The position numbers and the translations under genes are program-made. This document shows, piece by piece, positions 1-9,328 of a DNA stretch of 64,000 nt. The DNA lies in contig NZ_MVIV01000003.1 in NCBI RefSeq assembly GCF_002072175.1, positions 186,001 to 250,000 on the forward strand, given 5' to 3'. The notes below the pieces were generated by a model that worked only from the letters and a program-made list of their open reading frames with translations, ran no database searches and was not told the origin of the DNA. Origin of the DNA: Actinomyces gaoshouyii (lineage in GTDB: Bacteria; Actinomycetota; Actinomycetes; Actinomycetales; Actinomycetaceae). Each line of letters starts with the position of its first letter. Position 1 is the stretch's first letter.

Positions 1-6
1 AGGCGA

Positions 7-1155
7 TCACTCATCCTCTACGGCGTTGAGCCGCGGTCGATCCCGGTCCCTGCGCTGGTGCTCCTCGCGCTGCATGGCGTCGTTCACCTCTCCGACGAGC
101 TCCTCGAGGATGTCCTCCAGGAAGACCACGCCGATGGTCCGCTCACCGCGCCCCTGCCCGGCCGGCTCGAGCACGCGCCCGAGGTGCGCACCGGTGCGCT
201 GCATGGCGGCGAGCACGTCCTCGACCTCGTCGTCGGCGCGCACCGGCACGAGCGCCCGCGAGCGCCAGGCGGGCACGGGCTCGCGGCGCTCGCGCTCCTC
301 GGCCCCCAGGATGTCCTTGAGGTGGATGTATCCGGTGATGATCGGATCGGCGGCCTCCTCGCGGGCGGCCGCGGCGCCGTCGGGCCCGGCCGCCCGGGTG
401 ATCGGGAAGCGGGAGAATCCGGTGGAGGCGACCTGGCGCTCGACGTCCTCCGGGGTGCAGTCCGGGGGCAGGGTGACGAGCTCGCCGAGGGGCACCATCG
501 CCGAGCGCGCGGTCTCCTCGGAGAACTCGATCGTGGAGCTCAGCAGGCCGGAGTCGTCGTCGAGAACGCCCTCGGCGGTGGAGCGCTCGACGATCGCGGC
601 GACCTCCTCGACGGTGTAGACGGCGGACACCTCGTCGCGCGGCTCCATGCCGAGCGCGCGCAGCACCCCGTTGGCGATCCCGTTGAGCCCGGTGATGACG
701 GGCCCGAACAGCCGGGAGAGGGCCACGAGCGGCGGGGCGAGCCAGCGCACGGCGGACTCGGGCGCGGCGATGGAGAGGTTCTTGGGGACCATCTCACCGG
801 CCACGACGTGCAGGAACACGACGATGACGAGGGCCACGACGACGGCGGCCGCGTGGGCGCCGGACTCTCCCGCGCCGACGGCAAGCAGGGGCCCGGCGAG
901 CAGGTGGGCCAGGGCGGGCTCGGCGATGACGCCCAGTCCCGTCGAGCACAGGGTGACACCGAGCTGGGCGGTGGCGAGCATGGCGGAGACGTGTTCGAGG
1001 GCCCACAGGGCTGTGCGGGCGCGGACGTCGCCGGCCTCGGCCAGGGGCTCCAGGGCGGCGCGACGGGAGGAGGTGACGGCGAACTCGGCGCCGACGAAGA
1101 AGGCGTTGCCCACCAGGAGGGAGACGGCGATGGCGAGGGCGAGGGGGGTGCTCAT
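7..1155 (-). CDS. CNNM/HlyC-CorC family membrane protein (DUF21 + CBS pair)
   Basis: A 382-residue integral membrane protein. An N-terminal DUF21 (CNNM) transmembrane domain occupies about residues 1-190 and contains GAEFAV and the family motif GEMVPKN. A cytoplasmic CBS-domain pair follows at about 215-360. Family members are linked to Mg2+/Co2+ efflux or resistance, and the old name haemolysin is not functional evidence. The ATG start overlaps the stop of the upstream paralogue in an ATGA arrangement, so the two genes form a translationally coupled pair that may make a heteromeric transporter. It lacks the C-terminal CorC/HlyC domain that its neighbour has. The family call is secure; the transported ion is not known. 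Confidence 0.9.
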   Translation of the reverse strand: MSTPLALAIAVSLLVGNAFFVGAEFAVTSSRRAALEPLAEAGDVRARTALWALEHVSAMLATAQLGVTLCSTGLGVIAEPALAHLLAGPLLAVGAGESGAHAAAVVVALVIVVFLHVVAGEMVPKNLSIAAPESAVRWLAPPLVALSRLFGPVITGLNGIANGVLRALGMEPRDEVSAVYTVEEVAAIVERSTAEGVLDDDSGLLSSTIEFSEETARSAMVPLGELVTLPPDCTPEDVERQVASTGFSRFPITRAAGPDGAAAAREEAADPIITGYIHLKDILGAEERERREPVPAWRSRALVPVRADDEVEDVLAAMQRTGAHLGRVLEPAGQGRGERTIGVVFLEDILEELVGEVNDAMQREEHQRRDRDRPRLNAVEDE

Positions 1156-2498
1156 GCGCGGGCCCCCCGCTCAGTGGGCTCCTCGCCGGAGCCGGCGGCC
1201 GGCTCCGTGGGCCGCACGCGCAGGCGGGTGATCCGGCGCCCCTCCATGGCCTCCACGACGAGTTCGGCCCGCGGCAGGACGAGGCGATCCCCGATGGCGG
1301 GGATGCGGGCCAGCTCGGTCATGATCAGGCCGCCGAGGGTCTCGTACGGCCCTTCGTCGGGGACGTGGACGCCCGCGCGGGTGGCGAGCTCGTCGGGGCG
1401 CATCCAGCCCGGGACGATCCAGTCCCCGGAGGCCTCCAGGTGGGCGCCCCCGCGGCGCCGGTCGTGCTCGTCGGCGACATCGCCCACAATCTCCTCGACG
1501 GCGTCCTCGAGCGTGACCACCCCGGCGGTGCCGCCGTACTCGTCGACGACGACGGCCATCTGGGCGCCCTGGGCGCGCAGCTCGACGAGCAGGGAGGCCA
1601 GGGGCATGGTCTCGGGCACGCGGGGAGCGGGTGTCATGAGCGAGGAGGAGGCCGCGGGCACCTCGGCGCGCTTGGCGTAGGGCACGCCGATGGCGCGGCG
1701 CAGGTGGACGATTCCCAGGATGTCGTCGACGTCGTCCCCGGTGACGGGGAAGCGGGAGTGCCCGGTGGCGCGGGCAAGGTCGACGACGTCGGCGGCGGTG
1801 GCGTCGGCGGGCAGCGTGTGGAGGCGGCCGCGGTCGGTCATGACGTCGACGGCGCTCAGGTCGGCCACCCGGATGGAGCGGGTGAGCAGGGTGGCGGTGG
1901 AGGCGTCCAGCGCCCCCTCCTGGGCGCTGTGGCGCACGAGGGCGGCGAGCTCGCCGGCGGAGCGGGCGCCGCTGAGCTCCTCGGCGGGGGTGACGCCCAA
2001 CCAGCCCAGGACGATGTTCGCCGTGCCGTTGAGAACGCGGATCACCGGGGACAGGATCGTGGTGAAGCCGGACAGCAGCGGGGTGACCAGGCCGGCGGCG
2101 CGCAGGGGGTCGGACAGGGTGGCGTTCTTGGGGATGAGCTCGCCGACGAGCATGGAGAAGGCGTTGACGAGGATGAGGGCGAGGGTGACGGCGGCGCCGG
2201 CGGCCACGGACCGGGCCGGCCAGCCGGACAGGAGGCCGTCGAGGATATTGGCCAGGGCGTCCTGCATCGTGTAGCCCAGCAGGATCGTGGTCAGCGTGAT
2301 GCCCACCTGCGCGCCGGACAGGAGCGTGGACAGGCGCCCCAGGGCGAGACGGACCCTCTCGGCGCGGCGGTCGCCCGCGGCGGCGCGGGTCTCAACGGTG
2401 GAGGGGTCGAGGGCGACGAGGGAGAACTCCCCGGCGACGAAGACCGCTGTGCCCGCGGTCAGGAGGATGCCGACAAGGATCATGAGCGCGTCGCGCAC
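1152..2498 (-). CDS. CNNM/HlyC-CorC family membrane protein with CorC_HlyC domain
   Basis: The predicted protein has 448 residues. A DUF21 membrane domain comes first ([20 protein letters not shown]), then two CBS domains, then a C-terminal transporter-associated CorC/HlyC domain with [20 protein letters not shown] and a GGLI motif. I chose the GTG at 2498 because an AGGAAAGGGAAG Shine-Dalgarno sequence lies just upstream and the hydrophobic segment starts immediately after it. The longer open frame to 2600 would add a low-complexity tail with no homology signal. It overlaps the downstream paralogue by four bases. A role in divalent-cation homeostasis is inferred from the family. Confidence 0.88.
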   Translation of the reverse strand: MRDALMILVGILLTAGTAVFVAGEFSLVALDPSTVETRAAAGDRRAERVRLALGRLSTLLSGAQVGITLTTILLGYTMQDALANILDGLLSGWPARSVAAGAAVTLALILVNAFSMLVGELIPKNATLSDPLRAAGLVTPLLSGFTTILSPVIRVLNGTANIVLGWLGVTPAEELSGARSAGELAALVRHSAQEGALDASTATLLTRSIRVADLSAVDVMTDRGRLHTLPADATAADVVDLARATGHSRFPVTGDDVDDILGIVHLRRAIGVPYAKRAEVPAASSSLMTPAPRVPETMPLASLLVELRAQGAQMAVVVDEYGGTAGVVTLEDAVEEIVGDVADEHDRRRGGAHLEASGDWIVPGWMRPDELATRAGVHVPDEGPYETLGGLIMTELARIPAIGDRLVLPRAELVVEAMEGRRITRLRVRPTEPAAGSGEEPTERGARA

Positions 2499-2736
2499 GT
2501 CTTCCCTTTCCTGTGGTGGTGGGCCGCACGCTACCACCGCGCCCGGTGCTCGCCCGGGCGGGGCGCGGGGGACGGTTCTCATCCGGCAGTCGCATCGCAT
2601 GCCGGCGCGATCCCGGCTCGCCCACCGTTTCCCGGGACCAAAGCCTCATGAGCCCGTAGACTTGAGCCGGAGCCCGGCCGGTACCACGCGTATCGCGCCC
2701 CGGCGCCGCCGTCCCCTCTATCAGGAGAGATGAGCC

Positions 2737-5700
2737 GTGACCACCCCGCAGACCGCAGACTTCGGCGCCAATGAGTGGATGGTGGAGGAGAAGCGCGAGG
2801 CCTGGCTGGCCGACTCCTCCTCGGTGAGCGCACCGTGGCGCGACTTCTTCGAGGCGGCCGGCCCCGTCGGCGGGCCCGGGCCGGAGTCCTCCGGGGCGCT
2901 GCAGGACGTCACGCGCTCGGACCTGCCCCCGGCCCCGCCGTCGAGCACGGAGCCACCGACATCCCCGTACGCCCAGCGCCTGGCGGCCGGCCCCCGCTCC
3001 CCGCAGGAGGTCCCGGCCTCGAACACCGACATCCGCCTCAAGGGCGCGGCGGCCCGGACGGCCAGGAACATGGAGGCCTCGCTGGCGATCCCCACGGCGA
3101 CATCGGCCCGCGCCGTGCCGGCCAAGGTCCTCATCGAGAACAGGGCGATCATCAACGCCCACCTGGCGCGCACACGGGGCGGCAAGGCCTCCTTCACCCA
3201 TCTCATCGGCTGGGCCGTGGTGGAGGCGCTGGCGGAGATGCCGGCGATGAACGTCTCGTACCGGCTCGACGACGACGGCCGCCCCACCCTGCGCTCCCCA
3301 GCGCATGTGGCTTTCGGGCTGGCGATCGATGCGCCGTCGTCCAAGGGCGAGCGGCGGCTGCTCGTGCCCTCCATCAAGGAGGCGGACCTGATGGACCTGG
3401 CCGGGTTCATCACCGCCTATGAGGAGCTGGTGCGCAGGGCGCGCGCCGGGGAGCTGGGCGTCGAGGACTTCGCCGGCACCACGGTGACGCTCACCAACCC
3501 CGGCATGATCGGCACCCTGCACTCGGTGCCCCGGCTCATGAGCGGCCAGGGGCTCATCGTGGGCGTGGGCTCGATGGCCTACCCGGCGGCCTTCGCCGGG
3601 GCGAGCGAGGAGACCCTGGCCAGACAGGGCATCGGCAAGGTCCTCACCCTGACCTCCACCTACGACCACCGCGTCATCCAGGGAGCCACGAGCGGGGAGT
3701 TCCTGCGCCTGGTGGAGCGCAAGCTCATGGGGCTCGACGGCTTCTGGGACCGCGCCTTCACCTCAATGCGCGTCCCGCACGAGCCGGTCGCCTGGCAGCG
3801 CGACACCACCTACGATCCCGAGCTCGAGACCGGCAAGCCCGCGCGCGTGGCCGAGCTCATCCACGCCTTCCGCCAGCGCGGGCACCTCGCCGCGGACACC
3901 GACCCGCTGACCTACCGTCAGCGCCACCATCCGGACCTGGACCTGACCGCCTACGGGCTGAGCCTGTGGGACCTGGACCGATCCTTCCCCACCCGGGGGC
4001 TGGGAGGGGCTGGGAGGGCCACGCTGCGCGAGATCCTGTCCCTGCTGCGCGAGGCCTACTGCGGCACCGCCGGCATCGAGTACATGCATATCCAGGACCC
4101 GGCCCAGCGGGCGTGGTGGCAGGAGCGGCTCGAGGGCCCCCGCGCGCCGATGAGCGCCGATGAGCGCCACCGGATCCTGGCCAAGCTCGCCCAGGCGGAG
4201 GCCTTCGAGACCTTCCTGCAGACCAAGTACGTCGGGCAGAAGCGCTTCAGTCTCGAGGGCGGGGAGTCCCTCATCGTGGCCCTCGACCGTCTTCTGGACG
4301 CCGCCGCCCACGACGGCCTGGACGAGGTGGTCATCGGCATGGCGCACCGCGGGCGCCTCAACGTGCTGACCAATATCGCCGGCAAGTCCTACGGCCAGGT
4401 CTTCGACGAGTTCGAGGGCAACGGCGTCATCGTGGGGGCGGGCACCGGGGATGTGAAGTACCACCTGGGCACGGAGGGCGTCTTCTCGGGCACCGACGGC
4501 GTGAGCATCCGGGTGTCGCTGGCCGCCAACCCCTCCCACCTGGAGACGGTCGACGGCGTCGTCGAGGGGATCGTGCGCGCCAAGCAGGATCGGATCGGCC
4601 TGGGCGAGCGCGGGTACACGGTCATGCCGGTGCTCGTGCACGGCGACGCGGCCTTCGCGGGCCAGGGCGTGGTCTACGAGACCCTCAACATGAGCCAGTT
4701 GCCCGCCTACCGCGTCGGCGGGACGGTGCACATCATCGTCAACAACCAGATCGGCTTCACCACGGGGGCGGCCTCGGCGCGCTCCACCAACTACGCCACG
4801 GATCTGGCCAAGGGTCTGCAAGTGCCGATCTTCCATATCAACGCCAATGACCCCGAGATGGTGGCCCGCGCGGTGCGCCACGCCTACGAGTACCGGGCGG
4901 CCTTTCACAAGGACGTCATCATCGACCTCATCTGCTACCGGCGCCGCGGGCACAACGAGGGCGATGACCCCTCGATGACCCAGCCGGTCATGTACCGGCT
5001 CATCGACTCACTGCCCTCCACGCGCGCCGTCTACACCACCGACCTGCTGGGGCGCGGGGAGATCACCGCCGAGCAGGCGGAGCGGATCGAGTCCTCCTTC
5101 CACGACGAGCTGGAGCGGATCTTCGCCTCCACGCGCGCCCAGGCGCGGGGCGGGCCCGAGGCCGCTCCGCCGGCCCCGCTCCTGGGCGAGGACGCCTCGC
5201 TGGCGGACCCGACGACGGTGGGCCGATTCCCCGGCGGCCTGGGGGTCCCGGCCTCCCAGGAGGCCGGCGCCGGCATGATGATCGGCTGGACGAGCGCCGT
5301 CGAGCCGGGCGTCGTCGAGCGCATCGGGGATGCCCAGGTGGCTTGGCCCGAGACCTTCACCGTCCACCCCAGGCTGGAGCCGATGCTGCGCCGCCGCCAG
5401 GCCTCCAGCCGCGACGGCGGCATCGACTGGGCCTTCGCCGAGCTCATCGCCCTGGGCTCGCTGCTCATGGAGGGCGTGCCGGTGCGCCTGGCCGGGGAGG
5501 ACGCGCGCCGCGCCACCTTCGCCCAGCGGCACGCCGTCCTGCACGACCACGGCACGGGCGCGGAGTGGACGCCGCTGAACTTCCTGACCCCCGGCCAGGC
5601 GCCCCTGGAGATCTACGACTCCCTGCTCAGCGAGTACGCGGCCCTGGCCTTCGAGTACGGCTACTCGGTGGAGCGGCCCGAGGGGCTGACGCTGTGGGAG

Positions 5701-6492
5701 GCCCAGTTCGGGGACTTCGCCAATGGGGCGCAGTCGGTCATCGACGAGTACGTCACCTCCGCGACCCAGAAGTGGGGGCAGCGCTCGGGCCTGGTCATGC
5801 TCCTCCCCCACGGGCAGGAGGGCCAGGGACCGGACCACTCCTCGGCGCGCATCGAGCGCTACCTGCAGATGTGCGCGCAGGAGAACATGCGCGTGGTCAT
5901 GCCGTCGACGCCGGCCAACCACTTCCACCTGCTGCGCGAGCAGGCCTACTCCCGGCCGCGCCGCCCGCTCATCGTGTTCACCCCCAAGCAGCTGCTGCGC
6001 CTCAAGGCCGCCACGAGCCCGGTGGAGGATTTCACCTCCGGTGCCTTCCGGCCCGTGATCGGGGAGACCGACGCGGCGATCTCGCGCGGGGGCGGCGCGG
6101 ACCGGGTGCTCCTGTGCTCGGGCAGGGTCTACTACGACCTCGTCGCCGAGAGGCAGCGCCGTGGGGACGCCTCCACGGCGATCGTGCGCCTGGAGCAGCT
6201 CTACCCGCTCGACGGCGAGGCGATCGAGGCGGCGCTGGCGCCCTTCCGCGGCGCGGAGGTCGTCTGGGTGCAGGACGAGCCGAGGAACCTGGGCGTCTGG
6301 CCCTTCCTGGCGCTCGCCGCCCCCGCCGGGCTGGCCCGGCGCCTCTGGCCCGCGGGCCATCGGGGCGGTCTCGACGACGGCGCGGCCAACTGCGTGTCGC
6401 GCCCGGCGGCGGCCTCCCCCGCGCCCGGCACGGCGGGCCTGTACAAGCGCCAGCAGGAGGCGCTGGTGACGGCCGCCTTCGACCGCTCCTGA
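2737..6492 (+). CDS. kgd: Multifunctional 2-oxoglutarate metabolism enzyme (E2o acyltransferase-E1o dehydrogenase fusion)
   Basis: This 1251-residue actinobacterial enzyme combines the oxoglutarate decarboxylase/dehydrogenase (E1o) with a succinyltransferase (E2o) domain. A short N-terminal region carries the SucA-like NEWMVEEK motif. The acyltransferase catalytic domain spans about 115-345, with the active-site histidine in TYDHRVIQGATSG. The ThDP-dependent dehydrogenase fills the rest, including MAHRGRLNVL and HGDAAFAGQG. The lipoyl domain is absent, as expected, because it is supplied by another protein. The length matches the family (about 1230-1260). The start is GTG with AGGAGAG upstream, and a -10-like TAGACT lies at about 2657-2662. 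The family is usually controlled by FHA proteins of the OdhI/GarA type, which are not in this window. Confidence 0.95.
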   Translation: MTTPQTADFGANEWMVEEKREAWLADSSSVSAPWRDFFEAAGPVGGPGPESSGALQDVTRSDLPPAPPSSTEPPTSPYAQRLAAGPRSPQEVPASNTDIRLKGAAARTARNMEASLAIPTATSARAVPAKVLIENRAIINAHLARTRGGKASFTHLIGWAVVEALAEMPAMNVSYRLDDDGRPTLRSPAHVAFGLAIDAPSSKGERRLLVPSIKEADLMDLAGFITAYEELVRRARAGELGVEDFAGTTVTLTNPGMIGTLHSVPRLMSGQGLIVGVGSMAYPAAFAGASEETLARQGIGKVLTLTSTYDHRVIQGATSGEFLRLVERKLMGLDGFWDRAFTSMRVPHEPVAWQRDTTYDPELETGKPARVAELIHAFRQRGHLAADTDPLTYRQRHHPDLDLTAYGLSLWDLDRSFPTRGLGGAGRATLREILSLLREAYCGTAGIEYMHIQDPAQRAWWQERLEGPRAPMSADERHRILAKLAQAEAFETFLQTKYVGQKRFSLEGGESLIVALDRLLDAAAHDGLDEVVIGMAHRGRLNVLTNIAGKSYGQVFDEFEGNGVIVGAGTGDVKYHLGTEGVFSGTDGVSIRVSLAANPSHLETVDGVVEGIVRAKQDRIGLGERGYTVMPVLVHGDAAFAGQGVVYETLNMSQLPAYRVGGTVHIIVNNQIGFTTGAASARSTNYATDLAKGLQVPIFHINANDPEMVARAVRHAYEYRAAFHKDVIIDLICYRRRGHNEGDDPSMTQPVMYRLIDSLPSTRAVYTTDLLGRGEITAEQAERIESSFHDELERIFASTRAQARGGPEAAPPAPLLGEDASLADPTTVGRFPGGLGVPASQEAGAGMMIGWTSAVEPGVVERIGDAQVAWPETFTVHPRLEPMLRRRQASSRDGGIDWAFAELIALGSLLMEGVPVRLAGEDARRATFAQRHAVLHDHGTGAEWTPLNFLTPGQAPLEIYDSLLSEYAALAFEYGYSVERPEGLTLWEAQFGDFANGAQSVIDEYVTSATQKWGQRSGLVMLLPHGQEGQGPDHSSARIERYLQMCAQENMRVVMPSTPANHFHLLREQAYSRPRRPLIVFTPKQLLRLKAATSPVEDFTSGAFRPVIGETDAAISRGGGADRVLLCSGRVYYDLVAERQRRGDASTAIVRLEQLYPLDGEAIEAALAPFRGAEVVWVQDEPRNLGVWPFLALAAPAGLARRLWPAGHRGGLDDGAANCVSRPAAASPAPGTAGLYKRQQEALVTAAFDRS

Positions 6493-6611
6493 CGGCGCCG
6501 GCCCCGGGGCGCGGACGCCGCGCCCGCAGCGCGCCGCCGGGCTCGGGAGGACCGGATCGGTAGTCTGGGGCCATTGGTCGGGAGGACTCCCGCACGAACA
6601 GGAGACCGTCA

Positions 6612-7226
6612 ATGAGCGCAGCAGCCGTCCCTGGAGCAGCCGACGCCAACAGGATCCACTTCATCGGAGATGAGATCGTCGCCGGATACGGCGATGCCCG
6701 GGCGCTGGGTTGGACCGGCCGCGTCCTGGCGCGCACACCCCGCGAGGCGGACCTGCTCCCCTCCACCCTGGCGATCCCCGGGGAGACCCTCGCCCAGCTC
6801 GCCGAGCGCTGGCACGCCGAGGTGGTGCCGCGCTCCACCCACACCCGGGCCAACCGGCTCGTCATCGGCATCGGCGTCGGGGATGTGCTGGCGGGCATGT
6901 CCGCCGCGCGGTCGCGCCTGGCCCTGGCCAATATCCTCGACAAGGCCTCCAGCGAGCACCGGCCCTGCTTCGTCGTCGGCCCGCCGCCGCTCCCCCACGC
7001 GGACACCGATGCGACGGCGGCGCTGTCGCATGCGTCGGCCGAGGTGTGCCGGCGCCGCTCCACGCCCTACGTGGAGGTCTTCGACCCGCTGCGCCACCAT
7101 GACCAGTGGCTCACGGACGTGGCCGGGGGCGCCGGGCACCCGGCCCAGACCGGCTACGGTCTCATGGCCTGGCTGGTGCTGCACCGCGGCTGGTACGAGT
7201 GGCTGGGGGTTGAGGCCCCCGCCTGA
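6612..7226 (+). CDS. SGNH/GDSL-hydrolase-fold protein lacking the usual serine
   Basis: A 204-residue cytosolic protein with the layout of an SGNH hydrolase. Block I reads FIGDEIVAGYGD, where GDS is expected. A block-III-like NRLVIGIGVGD is in the middle, and GHPAQTGYGLMAW, the block V region with the catalytic histidine, is near the C-terminus. The nucleophilic serine position of block I is glutamate, so classical esterase activity is doubtful. GGAGA lies 7 bases before the ATG, and a -10-like TAGTCT is at 6561-6566. It is a single gene following kgd after a 119-base gap. The fold call is fairly confident; the function is unknown. Confidence 0.7.
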   Translation: MSAAAVPGAADANRIHFIGDEIVAGYGDARALGWTGRVLARTPREADLLPSTLAIPGETLAQLAERWHAEVVPRSTHTRANRLVIGIGVGDVLAGMSAARSRLALANILDKASSEHRPCFVVGPPPLPHADTDATAALSHASAEVCRRRSTPYVEVFDPLRHHDQWLTDVAGGAGHPAQTGYGLMAWLVLHRGWYEWLGVEAPA

Positions 7227-7432
7227 GGCCTGCGGCATCGTGGTGTTCTTGCTCGGGCTGCGGTGGGACCGCGACGAACGGTCCGTCATGGGCTTGCAGG
7301 CCCGCTAGCGGTCGGCCCATCGTTCGACGGCGGGCCAAGGGACCTGGAGCCTCGCGGGGACCGCCAGGGGATCAGCGTCGTGCTCCGCCCGAAGGCCGGG
7401 GCGCAGCGGCGCCCTGGAGGATGGCCGCAGCA

Positions 7433-7470
7433 CGGCGGCGGCCGATCACAAGGGTGGTCGGCCGCCGCCG
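7433..7470 (-). terminator. Hairpin terminator downstream of bL37
   Basis: A perfect 13-bp stem (7433-7445 with 7458-7470, arm CGGCGGCGGCCGA) closes a 12-base loop. It begins about 28 bases beyond the stop of the minus-strand bL37 gene. There is no clear U-tract, as is usual for high-GC actinobacteria. I see no gene in the rest of the 272-base gap (7227-7498). Confidence 0.6.
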
Positions 7471-7498
7471 TTCGATGCTCGGGGCGTGACCGCCCGGC

Positions 7499-7573
7499 TC
7501 AGGCGTTGGGGCGCTTGCCGTGGTTGGCCCCGCTCTTGGCCCGGGCCCTGCGCTTGCGACCGCGCTTGCTCAT
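7499..7573 (-). CDS. 50S ribosomal protein bL37 (24 aa)
   Basis: The predicted peptide of 24 residues begins MSKRGRKRR and ends NHGKRPNA. It is almost entirely basic and matches the actinobacteria-specific large-subunit protein bL37 in sequence and length. The start is set by GAGGAGG lying 6 bases before the ATG. Its position directly downstream of rsrA/sigR matches the conserved arrangement in related genomes. A strong hairpin follows it. It is too small for most gene finders, which is why neighbouring longer frames look more attractive. Confidence 0.85.
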   Translation of the reverse strand: MSKRGRKRRARAKSGANHGKRPNA

Positions 7574-7742
7574 GGTTGCCTCCTCGTGTCGGATCCGCCC
7601 CACGAGGGGGCAAGGAACGCGCACCATCCTCCCACACCGCACCAAGGCCCGACCAATCGGATGCGGCCCCGTCGGCGTGCGCCTGGCCACAGGACGAGCG
7701 CGCACGCCCGCGAGGACCGCGAACCAGCGCGGGCTCCTGGGC

Positions 7743-8159
7743 TCAGTCCCTCTCGATGCGCATCGAGCTCGTCCGGGTGACGGTCACCCGGGAGCCATCC
7801 CTGGAGACGATGGTGGAGGTCGTCCGGGACACGGAGGCGACGCCGCTCGTCCCGCGCAGGACGGCGAGGCGCCCCAGGACCCGGGCGCGGAGCTCGGGCG
7901 GCGCCTGCTCGGCGCAGCGCGAGCGGATGATGGCGCGCAGGTGCTGCTCGGCGTCGGCGATCTGGGCGCAGTGCTCGCATTCGGCCACGTGCCGCACCAG
8001 GCGCTCGGCGACGGAGTGCTCGCACTCATGGTCGAGGAAGGCCTGAAGGTGGGCGATCATCTCCTCGCAGGAGATACAGCCGCTCTCCGGGGACGAGGGC
8101 GTCTCGGTCTCACCGGTCGCGGTGCCGCGAGCGGCGGCGCTGGCATCGGGCGCGCCCAT
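7743..8159 (-). CDS. rsrA: Mycothiol-system anti-sigma factor RsrA-like (zinc-associated, redox-sensing)
   Basis: This 138-residue protein carries the ZAS motif HVAECEHC (HxxxCxxC) in a small helical anti-sigma domain, plus a nearby GCISCEEM cysteine pair. In Streptomyces RsrA and mycobacterial RshA these residues bind zinc, and their oxidation releases the partner sigma factor. The ATG at 8159 shares one base with the sigma stop codon (TGATG), so the two are translationally coupled. A GTG one codon upstream is also possible. The C-terminal 40 residues are variable and Ser/Thr/Arg-rich. Role as antagonist of the adjacent SigR is well supported by motif and context. Confidence 0.9.
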   Translation of the reverse strand: MGAPDASAAARGTATGETETPSSPESGCISCEEMIAHLQAFLDHECEHSVAERLVRHVAECEHCAQIADAEQHLRAIIRSRCAEQAPPELRARVLGRLAVLRGTSGVASVSRTTSTIVSRDGSRVTVTRTSSMRIERD

Positions 8160-9055
8160 CACTCGCCCTCCTCGTCGTCGCCGGGGAGGTAGCCAAGCTG
8201 GCGGGCGTGGTCGGCCAGCAGCTCGCGCAACTGACGGCGCCCGCGATGCAGGCGGGACATGACGGTGCCGATCGGGGTGCCCATGATCTCGGCGATCTCC
8301 TTGTAGGCGAAGCCCTCGACGTCGGCGAGGTAGACAGCCAGGCGCCTCTCCTCGGTCAGCTCATTGAAGGCCGCCTTGATCTCCTCGTCAGGCATGTCGT
8401 CCAGCGCGAGGGACTCCGCGCTCGGCAGCCCGACGGAATCGTGGGAGGCGGCGCGGTGGAGCTGCCAGTCCTCGACGGCGTCGGCGTCGGACTGCAGGGG
8501 CTCGCGCTGCTTCTTGCGATAGGAGTTGATGAAGGTGTTGGTCAGGATCCGGTAGAGCCAGGCCTTGAGGTTGGTGCCGGGGCGGTACTGGTGGAAGGAG
8601 GCGAAGGCCTTGGCGTAGGCGTCCTGGACGAGGTCCTCGGCGTCGGAGCGGTTGCGCGTCATGCGCAGGGCGGCGCCGTAGAGCTGGTCGAGGTAGGGCA
8701 GGGCCTCGGCCTCGAATCGGGCGGCACGGGCCTCGGCGTCCTCCTCGGCGGGGGCTCGCATCGGAGTGTCGCGGTGGTCCCCGAGCTCCTGGGTGTCGTC
8801 GAGGATGACGCTCCCGGAGTCCGCAGGAGTCGGTGCGGCTGAGGACTCGCCGGTGAGGCGGTCCTCGTGGTCGATCGTGCTCACGGAGCGCTCGCCGCGC
8901 TGGGTCTGCTGGTGGGTCATCACCGGCGAGCCTAGCGCGATGCGCCGCGCGGCGCGGGAAGGCCGGCGCGGGGCTCCGCCCGTCAGGGAGGCGAGAACAG
9001 GGGTCATCAGGGCCACAGGGCTAGGCAGCGCGGCCGTCTCGGTCATCACAGTCAT
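8159..9055 (-). CDS. sigR: ECF RNA polymerase sigma factor SigR/SigH (thiol-oxidative stress)
   Basis: An ECF sigma factor with region 2 ([20 protein letters not shown]) and region 4 ([17 protein letters not shown]), followed immediately by its cognate anti-sigma gene. This organisation is that of SigR (Streptomyces) and SigH (mycobacteria), which direct the mycothiol/thioredoxin response. Two starts are plausible. The ATG at 9055 has GGAGGAGG beside it and gives 298 residues with a 45-residue N-terminal extension. The ATG at 8920 has a TAGGCT -10-like box eight bases upstream, fits a leaderless transcript and gives 253 residues. Streptomyces sigR also makes long and short isoforms, so both may be used. 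A SigR-type promoter precedes the upstream start. Confidence 0.88.
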   Translation of the reverse strand: MTVMTETAALPSPVALMTPVLASLTGGAPRRPSRAARRIALGSPVMTHQQTQRGERSVSTIDHEDRLTGESSAAPTPADSGSVILDDTQELGDHRDTPMRAPAEEDAEARAARFEAEALPYLDQLYGAALRMTRNRSDAEDLVQDAYAKAFASFHQYRPGTNLKAWLYRILTNTFINSYRKKQREPLQSDADAVEDWQLHRAASHDSVGLPSAESLALDDMPDEEIKAAFNELTEERRLAVYLADVEGFAYKEIAEIMGTPIGTVMSRLHRGRRQLRELLADHARQLGYLPGDDEEGE

Positions 9056-9065
9056 CGCCTCCTCC

Positions 9066-9091
9066 AACGACGACGACGACGCGCTTGTTCC
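9066..9091 (-). promoter_or_regulatory. Candidate SigR/SigH-type autoregulatory promoter
   Basis: On the minus strand GGAACA (9091-9086) is followed by 17 bases and GTT (9068-9066). This matches the -35 GGAAY / -10 GTT pattern of SigR/SigH promoters. It lies directly upstream of the long sigR start, as expected for positive autoregulation. The implied transcription start falls only a few bases from the ATG at 9055. Confidence 0.55.
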
Positions 9092-9120
9092 CGGTCCGGG
9101 CTCACTTGTTCCCGGTCCGG
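9084..9120. repeat. Tandem 16-bp direct repeat (period 21) over the sigR -35 element
   Basis: CTTGTTCCCGGTCCGG occurs at 9084-9099 and again at 9105-9120. Each copy contains a GGAACA -35-like motif on the minus strand, but only the promoter-proximal copy has a correctly spaced GTT. Confidence 0.75.
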
Positions 9121-9154
9121 CGGCGCGCCGCAACCGCGGTCTCGTCCCCGATAT

Positions 9155-9221
9155 ACCGTCTCGACCCGCTCTTGCGCCCTCATTCTCGTCGTTTGAGGGC
9201 GCAAGAGCGGGTCGAGACGGT
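9155..9221. repeat. Long perfect palindrome, copy 1 of a dispersed element
   Basis: Two perfectly complementary 28-base arms (9155-9182 and 9194-9221) flank an 11-base loop. A second copy lies at 32914-32980. The conserved unit extends from CCCCGATATACC on the left to about GGTTTCTGCGGCTT on the right, roughly 90 bases. The two copies differ in their arms, and each change in one arm is matched in the other, so pairing is kept. It sits between the divergent sigR and padR genes. I see no open reading frame in it. It could be a REP/MITE-like element or a transcript structure. Confidence 0.9.
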
Positions 9222-9328
9222 TTCTGCGGCTTCAGGGCGCACATCCGAGTCCGACGACACGCGGTGGGGCCAAGCCGGAGCAGGCCGGGCCGACGCCCGC
9301 GACGACCTCATGGAGATGCTGACACCAG

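Noticed and set aside
58-1680. Very long plus-strand open frame (540 codons) opposite the CNNM genes, and similar ones opposite kgd and the sugar kinases
   Set aside because: Composition is Gly/Arg/Ala/Asp-rich without domains, an effect of high GC3 in the real genes on the other strand.
7227-7430. Possible structured RNA in the gap after the SGNH-like gene
   Set aside because: Short GC-rich pairings exist, but none exceeds what is expected at this base composition.
9155-9221. Simple intrinsic terminator
   Set aside because: It lies between divergent promoters, not after a gene end, and its flanks are conserved in the second copy; there is no U-tract.
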